Positions 16,221 to 25,372 of a stretch of DNA of 47,271 bases are shown in pieces. This DNA comes from an uncultured bacterium. GTDB lineage: Bacteria; Cyanobacteriota; Vampirovibrionia; Gastranaerophilales; Gastranaerophilaceae. A program made the translations under genes and the position numbers. Each line of letters starts with the position of its first letter. Within the stretch, counting starts at the first letter, position 1. A model generated the notes under the pieces. The model ran no database searches and was not told where the DNA came from. It worked only from the letters and a program-made list of their open reading frames with translations. The stretch is from contig CAJMPQ010000014.1 of the NCBI GenBank assembly GCA_905215335.1, positions 1 through 47,271 of the forward strand. The letters are read 5' to 3'.

Positions 16221-17036
16221 TTACTTCTCCTTACCTATAAGGTGTGAGAAGAATTTCTTAACCTTATTCAAAACACTTGTTTCTTCTTCTAAATCTAAGA
16301 ATGGAACATCGTTACCCATAATACGTTGAGCAACATTTCTATAAGCTCTACCAGCTAATGAATTCTCATCATTAACGATAGGTTCACCTTTGTTTGTTGA
16401 AGTAATAATACCAGTATCTTCTGGAATAATACCAATCAAATCTGCTGAAAGAATTTCAACAACATCTTCAACACTCATCATATCATTAGATTTAATTAAG
16501 TTTGGTCTTACTCTGTTTAGTAATAATTTATAAGATTTAATTTCTTCTTTAGCTTCCAACAAACCGATAATTCTATCAGCATCTCGAACAGCTGACATTT
16601 CAGGAGTTGAAACAACGATAGCTTCAGTTGCACCTGCTACAGCATTTTGGAAACCTTGTTCGATACCTGCTGGACAATCAACTAAGATATAGTCGAAATC
16701 TTTTTTCAACTTATCACAAATATCTTTCAATTGTTCTTCTGTTACTGCAGTTTTATCTCTTGTTTGTGCTGCAGCCAATAAACAAAGATTTGGATTTTTC
16801 TTATCCTTAACAAGGGCTTGTTTTAATTTACAACGTTCTTCTACAACATCAACAATTGTATATACAATCCTGTTTTCCAAACCAAGTAATAAATCAAGAT
16901 TTCTAAGACCTAAGTCTGTATCAATCATAACAACTTTATTTCCTGCTTTTGCCAGGGCAGTACCAATGTTAGCATTAGTAGTAGTTTTTCCAACGCCGCC
17001 TTTACCGGATGTGATTACTATTACTCTACCACTCAT
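16221..17036 (-). CDS. minD: septum site-determining ATPase MinD
   Basis: This membrane-cycling ATPase recruits MinC and is released by MinE. The deviant Walker A KGGVGKTT (10-17) and DTDLGLRNLDLLLG are intact. The C-terminal amphipathic membrane-targeting helix is visible as LNKVKKFFSHLIGKEK. The length of 271 is typical. It lies between minC (10 bases upstream) and minE (1 base downstream) in the canonical order. Confidence 0.98.
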   Translation of the reverse strand: MSGRVIVITSGKGGVGKTTTNANIGTALAKAGNKVVMIDTDLGLRNLDLLLGLENRIVYTIVDVVEERCKLKQALVKDKKNPNLCLLAAAQTRDKTAVTEEQLKDICDKLKKDFDYILVDCPAGIEQGFQNAVAGATEAIVVSTPEMSAVRDADRIIGLLEAKEEIKSYKLLLNRVRPNLIKSNDMMSVEDVVEILSADLIGIIPEDTGIITSTNKGEPIVNDENSLAGRAYRNVAQRIMGNDVPFLDLEEETSVLNKVKKFFSHLIGKEK

Positions 17037-17046
17037 TTATATCTCC

Positions 17047-17973
17047 TTAATTTTCTTCATGAATTTTTCTTATAACAATGCTGCCTTTATATGTAAATGC
17101 TTCTTCCGGAATATATTCACAAGATTTTTGAATATAAGGCAGATTAACTGTATCAGGTCTTCTTGCAAAAACTTCACCAATTCTGATTTGAACAGGATTT
17201 AATTTTAAAGCACGAATTCTTGCATAATTATTTCCTTCAGAACCAGCATGAGCAATACCACCCAAGATACCCCAAACTGTAATATCACCTTTGGCAATAA
17301 TTTCAGCACCAGGATTAACATCACCAATAACAATAATATTTCCATCTGAAGAAATACTTTGTCCTGAACGGATGGTTTTTCTTAAATACAAAGTTGGAAG
17401 AGATTCTGCTTCATTTTTCAACGCAGTAATTTCTTCATCATTTTCTTCTTTTACTTCTTGAGCTTCTACTTGTTCTGCTATAACATCATTATGCTGAATA
17501 ACAGGTGAAATTTCTTTTTCTGAAGAATCTTTAACCTCTTCAGCTTGAACATCTTGTTCATTTTTGTCTTCCGCCAAATTTTCTTTAGCAGGTTCTGCTG
17601 AAGCAGAATCTTCACCAAAAATATTATCTAAAGCATTAGCAACTTCTTCTGTTGGTTCATTAGTTTCGAAAGAAGGTGCTTCAATTTCATTTGTAAATTC
17701 TGAAATTTTTATATCTAAAGCTGTTGCTGATTCAAGAGTTTCAGTAGAACTTGTACTAATAAAAGCCAATTGTGATTCCATAAGCTCAACTAAAGCCTTG
17801 ATACTTGTCAATTCAGCTTGAGATAAGCCAACTGAACCTAACTTTAAACAAATATGTTTACCTTTAGCTTCAGGCATATCCAAGACTCTTGAAAGTTCAT
17901 AAATAATTTCAGAGGTTTTTCTTGCTGTGGTTAAATCAACGATAAAACCATTCTCAATATATCCCTTATCCAT
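17047..17973 (-). CDS. minC: septum site-determining protein MinC with extended acidic linker
   Basis: MinC inhibits FtsZ assembly away from mid-cell. Residues about 1-93 form the N-terminal domain. The C-terminal beta-helix domain starts near 193 and carries the signature RSGQSISSDGNIIVIGDVNP and GDITVWGILGGIAHAG. The linker between them (about 95-190) is about 95 residues of Glu/Asp/Ala/Ser-rich sequence, whereas most MinC linkers are far shorter. This parallels the acidic tail on MinE in the same operon. It is the first gene of minCDE. Confidence 0.95.
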   Translation of the reverse strand: MDKGYIENGFIVDLTTARKTSEIIYELSRVLDMPEAKGKHICLKLGSVGLSQAELTSIKALVELMESQLAFISTSSTETLESATALDIKISEFTNEIEAPSFETNEPTEEVANALDNIFGEDSASAEPAKENLAEDKNEQDVQAEEVKDSSEKEISPVIQHNDVIAEQVEAQEVKEENDEEITALKNEAESLPTLYLRKTIRSGQSISSDGNIIVIGDVNPGAEIIAKGDITVWGILGGIAHAGSEGNNYARIRALKLNPVQIRIGEVFARRPDTVNLPYIQKSCEYIPEEAFTYKGSIVIRKIHEEN

Positions 17974-18068
17974 TTTTCCCTTTCCAAAATTCGGTTACAT
18001 GGATAAAGTACACGAAACAACATAAGACTTCAAGAAATTATTTACTTTTGTTATTAAATATTAATTAG

Positions 18069-18896
18069 TTATGCTAAATATTCTTTTACAGTTGTATTAT
18101 AAATCTTCTTAATAGCTGAAGAATATGTATCACCTTCGCAATAGATTTTACCAATAGCATCAATATTATTCATATCTGCTTTTTTTACAGAAGCATATCT
18201 TTCAGGGTATTTTGAAAGATTTCTTATTGCTACTTCCAAACCTTTTTCTGGAGTTGAGAAATATCCAAATCCATTAGAACTTTTACCCAAATCCCCAGCA
18301 GCTCTATAACCCATAAAGTTATTATGTTTAGCTAAATTGCTTGTACCAAAACCTGATTCTTGACCAATTATAGAAACAACAAGAGCAACATCAACATTAT
18401 ATTTTTGACATAATTCTGTGATTACCCCTTCTTTACCTATTAAATTTCCTTTTAATAATCCCGGTTTAATCTTTGATGATTGTTTATATCCAACATCAGA
18501 TAAATCCTTGCTTAAATCATTTTTTTCTGTTGAGGTATTAACAGATGAAACTGAAGGTGTAAAACTTGGAAAAGATGGTAAGCTTGGTAACATATTACTT
18601 GTTAACGAACCAAATGCAGGAGTTGAATAAACAAATGTATTATTACCAACAGGTGAAATATTATTATTAAAATTAAAATAAAAATTATTAAATGCGTATG
18701 GATTTGAATACCCAAAAATATTTTGATAAGCACCAAAAACAGGAGTGAAAATTGAACCCATAAATGGATTTACACTCATAGGAGAAGTTGCACAAGCTAA
18801 TCCTAAAAAGAAATTAGCTCTAGGATTCATAGCCATACACCCCATAGCAAATGGATTTGAATATGCATGAATATGATGATGAAAAACTGAATACAT
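18069..18896 (-). CDS. glucosaminidase (FlgJ/GH73-like) domain protein with Asn/Phe-rich N-terminus
   Basis: The C-terminal part (about 145-275) matches the endo-beta-N-acetylglucosaminidase fold used to cut peptidoglycan. VALVVSIIGQESGFGTSNLA holds the expected catalytic Glu, followed by NNFMGYRA and GFGYFSTPEKGLEVAIRNLSKYP. The N-terminal 120 residues are low-complexity Asn/Phe/Pro/Met sequence without a recognisable signal peptide, which is odd for a wall hydrolase. Export may be non-classical or the low-complexity part may replace a signal. It lies alone upstream of minC on the same strand, 95 bases away. Activity is inferred from the motif only. Confidence 0.85.
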   Translation of the reverse strand: MYSVFHHHIHAYSNPFAMGCMAMNPRANFFLGLACATSPMSVNPFMGSIFTPVFGAYQNIFGYSNPYAFNNFYFNFNNNISPVGNNTFVYSTPAFGSLTSNMLPSLPSFPSFTPSVSSVNTSTEKNDLSKDLSDVGYKQSSKIKPGLLKGNLIGKEGVITELCQKYNVDVALVVSIIGQESGFGTSNLAKHNNFMGYRAAGDLGKSSNGFGYFSTPEKGLEVAIRNLSKYPERYASVKKADMNNIDAIGKIYCEGDTYSSAIKKIYNTTVKEYLA

Positions 18897-19065
18897 TTTC
18901 TTCCCCGCTTATAATATCCCCTGTATTTATATAAAGGTAAAAAGTATATAATAATTGCATAAACTTTAAGATTTTGTTAACAAATATTAATATTTTTAAC
19001 AGTTTGATTAATAAAAAAAAATATGTTTATTATATATTTATAATAGGCGAAGGATTTATATAGAA

Positions 19066-19746
19066 ATGTTTAACGAGACAAAAACACACGAAATCACAGT
19101 CGACGTAGTAATTTTGACAATTAAAAACAATGAAATTCAAGTATTACTTGTAAAACGTACAAATGAACCTTTTAAAGGTAAATGGGCTATCCCTGGTGGT
19201 TATGTACGTTTATCTGAAAACCTTGATGAAGCTGCTTTAAGAGTTTTGAAAGAAAAAACAGCAGTTGATAATATTTATTTGGAACAATTATACACATTTG
19301 GTGATCCACTTCGTCACCCAGATGCTCGTGTTATTACTTGCGCTTACTTTGCTTTAGTAAGATCTGAAGATATAAAAATTGTTTCAACTCCAGAACTAGG
19401 TTGGCATAAACTTTCTGAACTTCCGCCTCTTGCATTTGACCACAAAGAAATTATTCAATATTCAATGAAAAGAACCAGAGAAAGATTAGAAATTTGTCCG
19501 GTAGCCTATCAATTGTTACCTGAAAAATTCACATTAACTGAAATGCAAAAAGCATACGAACTTATCATGCGTAAAAAACTTGATAAAAGAAACTTCAGAA
19601 AAAAAGCTCTTTCTACTAATGGATTGATAGAATTAGAAGAATATACAAAATCATCTTCAAAACGTCCGGCTAGACTATATACTTTTGAAAATATTGAATT
19701 AAACTCAAAAAGAGCACATTTTATTAAAAAGGAGAAATCTAAATAA
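19066..19746 (+). CDS. Nudix domain protein with C-terminal winged helix, NrtR-like
   Basis: Residues about 8-145 are a Nudix fold and about 150-226 a winged-helix domain (LTEMQKAYELIMRKKLDKRNFRKKAL), the architecture of NrtR-type regulators of NAD metabolism that sense ADP-ribose. The Nudix box, starting at G45, keeps E51, R59 and E63. It reads V, K and A at the positions usually E (60), E (64) and G (66), so hydrolase activity is probably lost, as in NrtR. The neighbours give no NAD genes. Its stop overlaps the secG start (TAATG), an unusual coupling of a regulator with a translocase subunit. Confidence 0.85.
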   Translation: MFNETKTHEITVDVVILTIKNNEIQVLLVKRTNEPFKGKWAIPGGYVRLSENLDEAALRVLKEKTAVDNIYLEQLYTFGDPLRHPDARVITCAYFALVRSEDIKIVSTPELGWHKLSELPPLAFDHKEIIQYSMKRTRERLEICPVAYQLLPEKFTLTEMQKAYELIMRKKLDKRNFRKKALSTNGLIELEEYTKSSSKRPARLYTFENIELNSKRAHFIKKEKSK

Positions 19747-19970
19747 TGGTTAATATATTATGGGCAATTGAAACAGTATCTGCAATTCTTCTAACAATTC
19801 TAATATTGTTACATTCACCAAAAGGTGATGGAATCGGAGGAATTGGAGGAGCTTCACACGTTTTCGCTTCTCAAAAAAGTGCTGAAAAAGGATTAAACAA
19901 ATTAACAGGAATTGTTTGTGCAATATTCATATTATGCACATTTCTTATCGGGTTCGGTATTGTAAAATAA
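19746..19970 (+). CDS. secG: preprotein translocase subunit SecG
   Basis: SecG is the accessory membrane subunit of SecYEG. The 74 residues contain two membrane helices. Between them lies the conserved cytosolic loop, with HSPKGDGIGGIGG and FASQKSAEKGLNKLT matching the family pattern. It overlaps the Nudix-regulator gene by one base and is followed by a hairpin at 19998-20031. Confidence 0.94.
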   Translation: MVNILWAIETVSAILLTILILLHSPKGDGIGGIGGASHVFASQKSAEKGLNKLTGIVCAIFILCTFLIGFGIVK

Positions 19971-19997
19971 CCAAACCTTATTTAACATTGTACTAGA

Positions 19998-20031
19998 AAA
20001 TGCCCCGTAAATATTTATTTATTGGGCATTT
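19998..20031 (+). terminator. probable terminator after secG
   Basis: AAATGCCC and GGGCATTT flank an 18-base AT-rich loop that can itself pair. The tail is TCTTAATAT, so the T-run is poor. Position 28 bases after the secG stop supports a terminator. Confidence 0.55.
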
Positions 20032-20051
20032 CTTAATATAAAGGGAAATAT

Positions 20052-20339
20052 ATGAAAACAAGTACAATATTAAGCGGTCTCATAGTTACAGGAACAATCG
20101 TCAGCGCAGGTTCAATTGGACTAGGAGCTGCTAGCAAAAATAAGCATTTGCAAAAACAAAATATAAACTCTAAACTTATAAACACAAAAAAAATTACATC
20201 AGCATACTATAATACTGTGGATTCTCTTACTTTAAAATCTCAATACGAAAAAGTTTATCTGCAATCTATGAACTCTTTAAAAAAGGCTATTACAAACAAT
20301 GACGAAAAAATAAAATTATTAAAGAATTCTACAATATAA
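20052..20339 (+). CDS. small hypothetical protein with N-terminal hydrophobic segment
   Basis: The 95-residue product is not recognised. Residues about 4-28 are a Gly/Ala/Ile hydrophobic stretch that could be a signal or anchor. The rest is polar, Lys/Asn-rich and predicted helical. AAGGGAAAT precedes the ATG. It sits between secG's hairpin and tcdA. Confidence 0.55.
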   Translation: MKTSTILSGLIVTGTIVSAGSIGLGAASKNKHLQKQNINSKLINTKKITSAYYNTVDSLTLKSQYEKVYLQSMNSLKKAITNNDEKIKLLKNSTI

Positions 20340-20362
20340 TATTTTTGTTCTAAAATACAACT

Positions 20363-21124
20363 ATGAATACAGAAATTTTTGCAAGAAACACCCTATATTG
20401 GGGTGAAGAAAATCAAAAACTACTAAGATCAAAAAAAGTTGCAATATTTGGTTTGGGAGGCGTAGGAGGATATTGTGCAGAAGCTCTAGCAAGAGCCGGT
20501 ATTGAAAATTTAACAATCGTTGATTTTGATACAGTGTCATTATCAAACATAAACAGACAAATTATTGCACTAAATTCTACTGTAAATCAAAAGAAAACCC
20601 TACTATTTGAACAAAGACTCAAAGATATAAACCCACAAATCAATTTGAAAATTATTGATGATTTTTATAATTCAGAAGAAGTAATAATAGATTTTTCTAA
20701 AGAACATTATGACTTTGTTGCAGATGCCATAGATACTATGCGATCTAAAATTCATCTTTTGGAAAGTTGCTATAAAAATAATATTCCGGTAATCAGTTCT
20801 ATGGGTGCAGGAAATAGAATTGACCCAACAAAACTTTATATATCTGACCTAAAAGATATTGAAAATAAAAATGCACCTTTTGTATCTAATGTAATCTACC
20901 AGTTAAAAAAATTAGGTATAACTGAAGGTATAACATTTGTAACTAGTAGAGAAAAACCATTCGTACAAGATAAAATTACAGAGAACGAAAAAATTAAAAC
21001 AAATAGTGGACTGGATATAGAATTTAATAAAATTACACCAGCATCAACTCCATTTGTGGCATCCACAGCCGGAATCTACATGGCTTATTATATAGTACAA
21101 CAACTAATAAAGGATTTTAAATAA
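20363..21124 (+). CDS. tcdA: tRNA threonylcarbamoyladenosine dehydratase (ThiF/MoeB/E1-like)
   Basis: The enzyme cyclises the t6A37 modification of tRNAs to ct6A in an ATP-dependent reaction. The E1-like adenylation fold has FGLGGVGGYCAEALARAG and DFDTVSLSNINRQ. SSMGAGNRIDPTKLYISDL and a truncated TcdA-type C-terminus separate it from ThiF and MoeB, and the E1-type CxxC zinc motifs are absent. The length of 253 is normal for TcdA. Its stop overlaps the start of the SDR gene (TAATG). Confidence 0.9.
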   Translation: MNTEIFARNTLYWGEENQKLLRSKKVAIFGLGGVGGYCAEALARAGIENLTIVDFDTVSLSNINRQIIALNSTVNQKKTLLFEQRLKDINPQINLKIIDDFYNSEEVIIDFSKEHYDFVADAIDTMRSKIHLLESCYKNNIPVISSMGAGNRIDPTKLYISDLKDIENKNAPFVSNVIYQLKKLGITEGITFVTSREKPFVQDKITENEKIKTNSGLDIEFNKITPASTPFVASTAGIYMAYYIVQQLIKDFK

Positions 21125-21831
21125 TGAATATACTAGTAACCGGAGCATCTAAAGGAATTGGAAGAGTTATAGCTGAAGAATTAAAGCCTTACGGAAACGT
21201 TTATGTTACAGCACGTAATGAAGATTCATTAAAAGAATTTAATGGAAGCGGCTACTTTGTGTGTGATCTTTCTAATGAAGAAGAGCTAATAAAATTAGGG
21301 GATTATGTCGCAGAAAAAGAAATTGATATTCTAATTAATAATGCAGGTGCATATTTTTATAATGGAATTGAAGAAACTGAATTATACAAAATAAATCACT
21401 CACTAGCAGTAAATTTAAAAGCACCTATATATTTAATACATAGAACTGTTCCTCATATGAAACAAAATAAATTTGGAAGAATTATAAATATAGGTTCAAT
21501 ATCAGGCGTAATGGGAGAAGCAAATGCAAGTATATATTCAGCTACAAAAGCTGGCCTAATAGGTTTATCTAAAGCAACAGGTTTAGAACTTGCAGAATAT
21601 GGAATTACGGTAAACACAATCAACCCAGGCTGGGTAGAAACAGAATTAGGAAAAAATTCTATAGAAGAAAGTGAATTTTCAGAAGAAGAAATCTTGTCTT
21701 GTATTCCTCAAAAAAGATTTGTAACTCCACACGAAATAGCAGGTTTAGTAAAATATTTAATTTCAGATGAAGCAAAAGGAATAACAGGACAATCTATAAA
21801 CCTTTGTGCAGGTCTATCAGTAGGTATATAA
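21124..21831 (+). CDS. short-chain dehydrogenase/reductase (FabG-like)
   Basis: This classical SDR has the NAD(P) motif TGASKGIG (7-14), NNAGAYF, and the catalytic Ser in GSISGVMG with the Y-x-x-x-K motif YSATK. The C-terminus ends in the common TGQSINLCAG pattern. The 235 residues fit 3-oxoacyl-ACP reductase, but neighbouring fatty-acid genes are missing, so the substrate is uncertain. It is coupled to tcdA by a one-base overlap. Confidence 0.88.
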   Translation: MNILVTGASKGIGRVIAEELKPYGNVYVTARNEDSLKEFNGSGYFVCDLSNEEELIKLGDYVAEKEIDILINNAGAYFYNGIEETELYKINHSLAVNLKAPIYLIHRTVPHMKQNKFGRIINIGSISGVMGEANASIYSATKAGLIGLSKATGLELAEYGITVNTINPGWVETELGKNSIEESEFSEEEILSCIPQKRFVTPHEIAGLVKYLISDEAKGITGQSINLCAGLSVGI

Positions 21832-21934
21832 ACATTAAGAAACTTTAAGAAAGAAAAAAACTTACTAGCAAATTTTATTTTTTCAGTTTTTAACAACAAT
21901 AAATACCCCAAACATAAAAACAGAAAGGAAAAAT

Positions 21935-22465
21935 ATGCAAGTAAACAATAACGTATCTGCTCAAAATTTTGGAATGGCTCTAAAACTTAGATCTTTTGCT
22001 AGTGATTATTTAGAAAAACAATCTAAAAATACCCTTGAAACTTTAGGAAAACTAGGCGAAGAATTTAAAGATTATAAACATTGGGATCTAGTTGTTGACA
22101 AACAAGGATATCACGTTGTCGGTAAAGGGACTTTAGGCGACCAATACGCAGAGATAGGAAAACCTGATGCGGATGCAAGCTTTATTACTGATTACTTCAC
22201 AGTACCAGTTAAATGTGAAAAATTTGCAGATAGAGGCAAGGTTATTCAAAAATATATGGGTTACAGCAATCATGATGCTGCAGTTGAAGGATATAATAAA
22301 ATAAAAAATGCATCTTGTGGTTTAGATAGAACAGCCGCATTTGTAAGAGAACTAGAAAAAATTTCAGCACAAAAAGCATACGAAGAAGCTGCTAAAAATG
22401 CTGCCGATGCAGAAAAAACAGCAAAAATCGACGAATTAATACATAAATTTGCTACTGAAGAATAA
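21935..22465 (+). CDS. ORFan with N-terminal NFG motif
   Basis: No known domain is recognised in the 176 residues. The N-terminus (MQVNNNVSAQNFGMALKLRS) shows the short Met-x-(I/V)-polar-F-x-G-like leader also seen at 26894, 30963, 39472, 43751 and 44216. The middle is a mixed alpha/beta region with HWDLVVDKQGYHVVGKG. The C-terminal 50 residues are Ala/Lys/Glu-rich and helical. AAAGGAAAA precedes the ATG. No classical signal peptide is visible. Confidence 0.65.
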   Translation: MQVNNNVSAQNFGMALKLRSFASDYLEKQSKNTLETLGKLGEEFKDYKHWDLVVDKQGYHVVGKGTLGDQYAEIGKPDADASFITDYFTVPVKCEKFADRGKVIQKYMGYSNHDAAVEGYNKIKNASCGLDRTAAFVRELEKISAQKAYEEAAKNAADAEKTAKIDELIHKFATEE

Positions 22466-22490
22466 AATAACATAAACTCTAAACAAAAGT

Positions 22491-22523
22491 AAAAAATACC
22501 TGCTTACAATGTAGGTATTTTTT
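22491..22523 (+). terminator. intrinsic terminator after the 21935 gene
   Basis: AAAAAATACCTGC pairs with GTAGGTATTTTTT (one G-U pair) around a 7-base loop and ends in a T-run. Confidence 0.85.
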
Positions 22524-22656
22524 ATTATTTAAAAATTTAATAAACATTCATAAAAAGTAAGGTATTATTTGAAATTTCACATGTTTATGAAATAATTAAA
22601 ATGAGGCTAAATATAAAATAGCGATGTACATATAAATAAAAAAGGAAAAGAAAAAA

Positions 22657-24747
22657 ATGGCTAGAAAAACTCCATTGGAAAAAATTAGAAACATTGGTAT
22701 TGCAGCCCACATCGATGCTGGTAAAACAACTACAACAGAACGTATCTTGTTTTACACAGGTAAAACTCACAAAATCGGTGAAACTCACGATGGTGCAGCT
22801 GTAACAGACTTTATGGAACAAGAAAAAGAACGTGGTATTACAATCCAATCAGCAGCCGTAACTGCTACTTGGAAAGGTCACCAAATCAACATTATCGATA
22901 CACCAGGACACGTTGACTTCACAATCGAAGTTGAACGTTCTTTACGTGTATTAGACGGTGTTGTTGCTGTATTCTGTGCAGTTGGTGGTGTTCAATCACA
23001 ATCTGAAACTGTTTGGAGACAAGCAAACCGTTACGAAGTTCCTCGTATGGTATTCGTTAATAAAATGGATAGAACTGGTGCTGATTTCTACAGAGTTGTA
23101 GATCAAATCAAAAACAGATTAGGTGCTAACGCTGTACCTATCCAATTGCCTATCGGTTCTGAAGACCAATTCACAGGCTTGATTGACCTTATGACAATGA
23201 AAGCTGAAATCTATACTAACGACTTAGGTACAGATATTAAAGAAGAAGAAATCCCAGCTGAACTAGCTGAAAAAGCTAAACAATACCATGATGAAATGGT
23301 TGAAGCTATCGCTTCTGAAGATGATGCTTTAATGGAAAAATTCTTCGAAGATCCAGATTCAATTACTGTTGATGAATTGAAAGCTGTATTAAGAAAAGCA
23401 GTTTGCAACAACAAAATCGTTCCAGTATGCTGCGGTACAGCATTCAAAAACAAAGGTGTTCAATTATTATTGAACAACGTTGTTGATTATATGCCATCTC
23501 CAGTAGATGTTAAAGCTATCGAAGGTGAATTAGAAGATGGTACAAAAACTGAAAGACATTCTTCTGATGATGAACCATTCTCAGCTCTAGCATTCAAAGT
23601 TATGACAGACCCATTCGTTGGACGTTTAACATTCTTAAGAGTTTACTCTGGTAAAATTACTTCAGGATCTTATGTATTAAACGCAACTAACGGTAAAAAA
23701 GAACGTATCTCAAGACTTGTTAGAATGTATGCAGATCAAAGACTTGAAGAAAACGAAGTTTACGCAGGTGATATCTGTGCAGCAGTTGGTTTAAAAGATA
23801 CAACTACAGGTGATACATTATGTGATGAAAAAGCTCCTATCATCTTAGAAAGAATGAGCTTCCCAGAACCTGTAATTTCTGTAGCTATCGAACCAAAAAC
23901 AAAAGCTGACCAAGATAAAATGGGTATCGCTCTTCAAAAACTTGCTGAAGAAGATCCATCATTCAGAGTTAAATCTGATGAAGAAACAGGTCAAACAATC
24001 ATCTCTGGTATGGGTGAACTTCACTTAGATATTATCGTTGACCGTATGATGAGAGAATTCAAAGTAGAAGCTAACATCGGTAAACCTCAAGTTGCTTACA
24101 GAGAAACAATCAGAGGTACAGCTGATCAAGAATCTAAATTCGCTCGTCAATCAGGTGGTAAAGGTCAATACGGACACGTTAAAATCAGAATTTCTCCAGC
24201 TGAAGAAAATGCTGGTTTCGTATTCGAAAACAAAATCGTTGGTGGTGCTATTCCTAAAGAATACATCGAACCTGCTAGAAAAGGTATGGAAGAAGCTTTA
24301 GAAGGCGGTATCTTAGCTGGTTATCCAATGATCGACGTTAAAGTTGAACTTTACGATGGTTCATACCACGAAGTTGACTCTTCTGAAATGGCATTCAAAA
24401 TTGCTGGTTCTATGGCAATTAAAGAAGGTACTAGAAAAGCTCAACCTTGTATCCTTGAACCAATGATGAAAGTTGAAGTTGAAATTCCTGATGAATTCAC
24501 AGGTACAATCATCGGTGATATTTCTAGAAGACGTGGTAGAGTTGAAGGCCAAGAACCTGTTGGTAACACAGGAAACGTAATCGTAAGAGCTACAGTTCCT
24601 CTAGCTAACATGTTCGGTTATGCTACAGACTTGAGATCTAATACTCAAGGTCGTGGTACATTCTCTATGGAATTCAAATGCTACGAACAAGTTCCTAAAA
24701 ATATCGAAGATGAAATTATTTCTAAATCTGGTGCTGCTAAACAGTAA
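22657..24747 (+). CDS. fusA: elongation factor G
   Basis: This is the translocation GTPase of the ribosome. All GTPase motifs are intact: AHIDAGKTTTTERI (G1), RGITI (G2), DTPGHVDF (G3) and NKMD (G4). Domains II to V follow over 696 residues, the usual length. It stands alone, not within a str operon (no rpsL, rpsG or tuf adjacent), and has its own terminator. Confidence 0.98.
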   Translation: MARKTPLEKIRNIGIAAHIDAGKTTTTERILFYTGKTHKIGETHDGAAVTDFMEQEKERGITIQSAAVTATWKGHQINIIDTPGHVDFTIEVERSLRVLDGVVAVFCAVGGVQSQSETVWRQANRYEVPRMVFVNKMDRTGADFYRVVDQIKNRLGANAVPIQLPIGSEDQFTGLIDLMTMKAEIYTNDLGTDIKEEEIPAELAEKAKQYHDEMVEAIASEDDALMEKFFEDPDSITVDELKAVLRKAVCNNKIVPVCCGTAFKNKGVQLLLNNVVDYMPSPVDVKAIEGELEDGTKTERHSSDDEPFSALAFKVMTDPFVGRLTFLRVYSGKITSGSYVLNATNGKKERISRLVRMYADQRLEENEVYAGDICAAVGLKDTTTGDTLCDEKAPIILERMSFPEPVISVAIEPKTKADQDKMGIALQKLAEEDPSFRVKSDEETGQTIISGMGELHLDIIVDRMMREFKVEANIGKPQVAYRETIRGTADQESKFARQSGGKGQYGHVKIRISPAEENAGFVFENKIVGGAIPKEYIEPARKGMEEALEGGILAGYPMIDVKVELYDGSYHEVDSSEMAFKIAGSMAIKEGTRKAQPCILEPMMKVEVEIPDEFTGTIIGDISRRRGRVEGQEPVGNTGNVIVRATVPLANMFGYATDLRSNTQGRGTFSMEFKCYEQVPKNIEDEIISKSGAAKQ

Positions 24748-24771
24748 GATTAGAAATGAATATAATATTCG

Positions 24772-24806
24772 AAAAGACCTGATACGTTGTATCAGGTCTT
24801 TTTTCA
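24772..24806 (+). terminator. fusA terminator
   Basis: AAAAGACCTGATAC pairs with GTATCAGGTCTTTT around a 3-base loop, followed by more T residues. It is a strong intrinsic terminator. Confidence 0.92.
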
Positions 24807-24828
24807 TCTAATGTCTTAAATTTTAAGT

Positions 24829-25224
24829 TTACTTACCGCCAGATCCTCCATATAAGAATTCATTTTTAATATTTGCCATTAATAGTTTAGTCCATGCTGA
24901 TTCATAACCGGAAATTTCATTTAACTGAGTTTCTAAATTCTCTTTCTGAAGCTCTAGTTCTGATTCCCAGGAATTTATATTCGCCAGTTCAAATTCGTGA
25001 TCATTCTGTAATTGTAATAATATTTCAGAATACTCTGGAGTACCATAACCATAATTTTCATCATAATACAAAGCACTCAATTGAGCATTATATTCTTGTT
25101 GAGCTTGAGCTGATTGACGTGTAGCAGATAACTGTTTCATTTGAATATCAGATAATTGTGATGAAATTCTACTTTTTTGTTTAGTATAGAATAACAAACT
25201 TTCTTGTAAATTCGAAATCGTCAT
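24829..25224 (-). CDS. hypothetical coiled-coil protein
   Basis: No family is recognised. The 131 residues are nearly all helical and Gln/Ser/Glu/Leu-rich, with two coiled-coil stretches (about 5-50 and 75-105) separated by a Tyr/Gly-rich turn (YYDENYGYG). The N-terminus starts MTI, like the 29014 protein, and both end in a short aromatic/Gly tail. A helical-hairpin structural or export-substrate protein is possible but not shown. Confidence 0.6.
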   Translation of the reverse strand: MTISNLQESLLFYTKQKSRISSQLSDIQMKQLSATRQSAQAQQEYNAQLSALYYDENYGYGTPEYSEILLQLQNDHEFELANINSWESELELQKENLETQLNEISGYESAWTKLLMANIKNEFLYGGSGGK

Positions 25225-25372
25225 ATCTCTGTCCTCTTCTTATTAATCTCTCTTACATATATAAAGTATTTTTATTTTACCCAATTTCAAAGATGATATA
25301 TTCTGTTACATTTGTTAACATTCAAAGAAAATAACATTTTGACATTACAAAAACTGTCATTAAAAACATTAT

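Noticed and set aside
18960..18990. GTTAAC...GTTAAA-type inverted repeat before the Nudix regulator
   Set aside because: The arms match only with a gap and the sequence is AT-only, so it is not distinguishable from chance.
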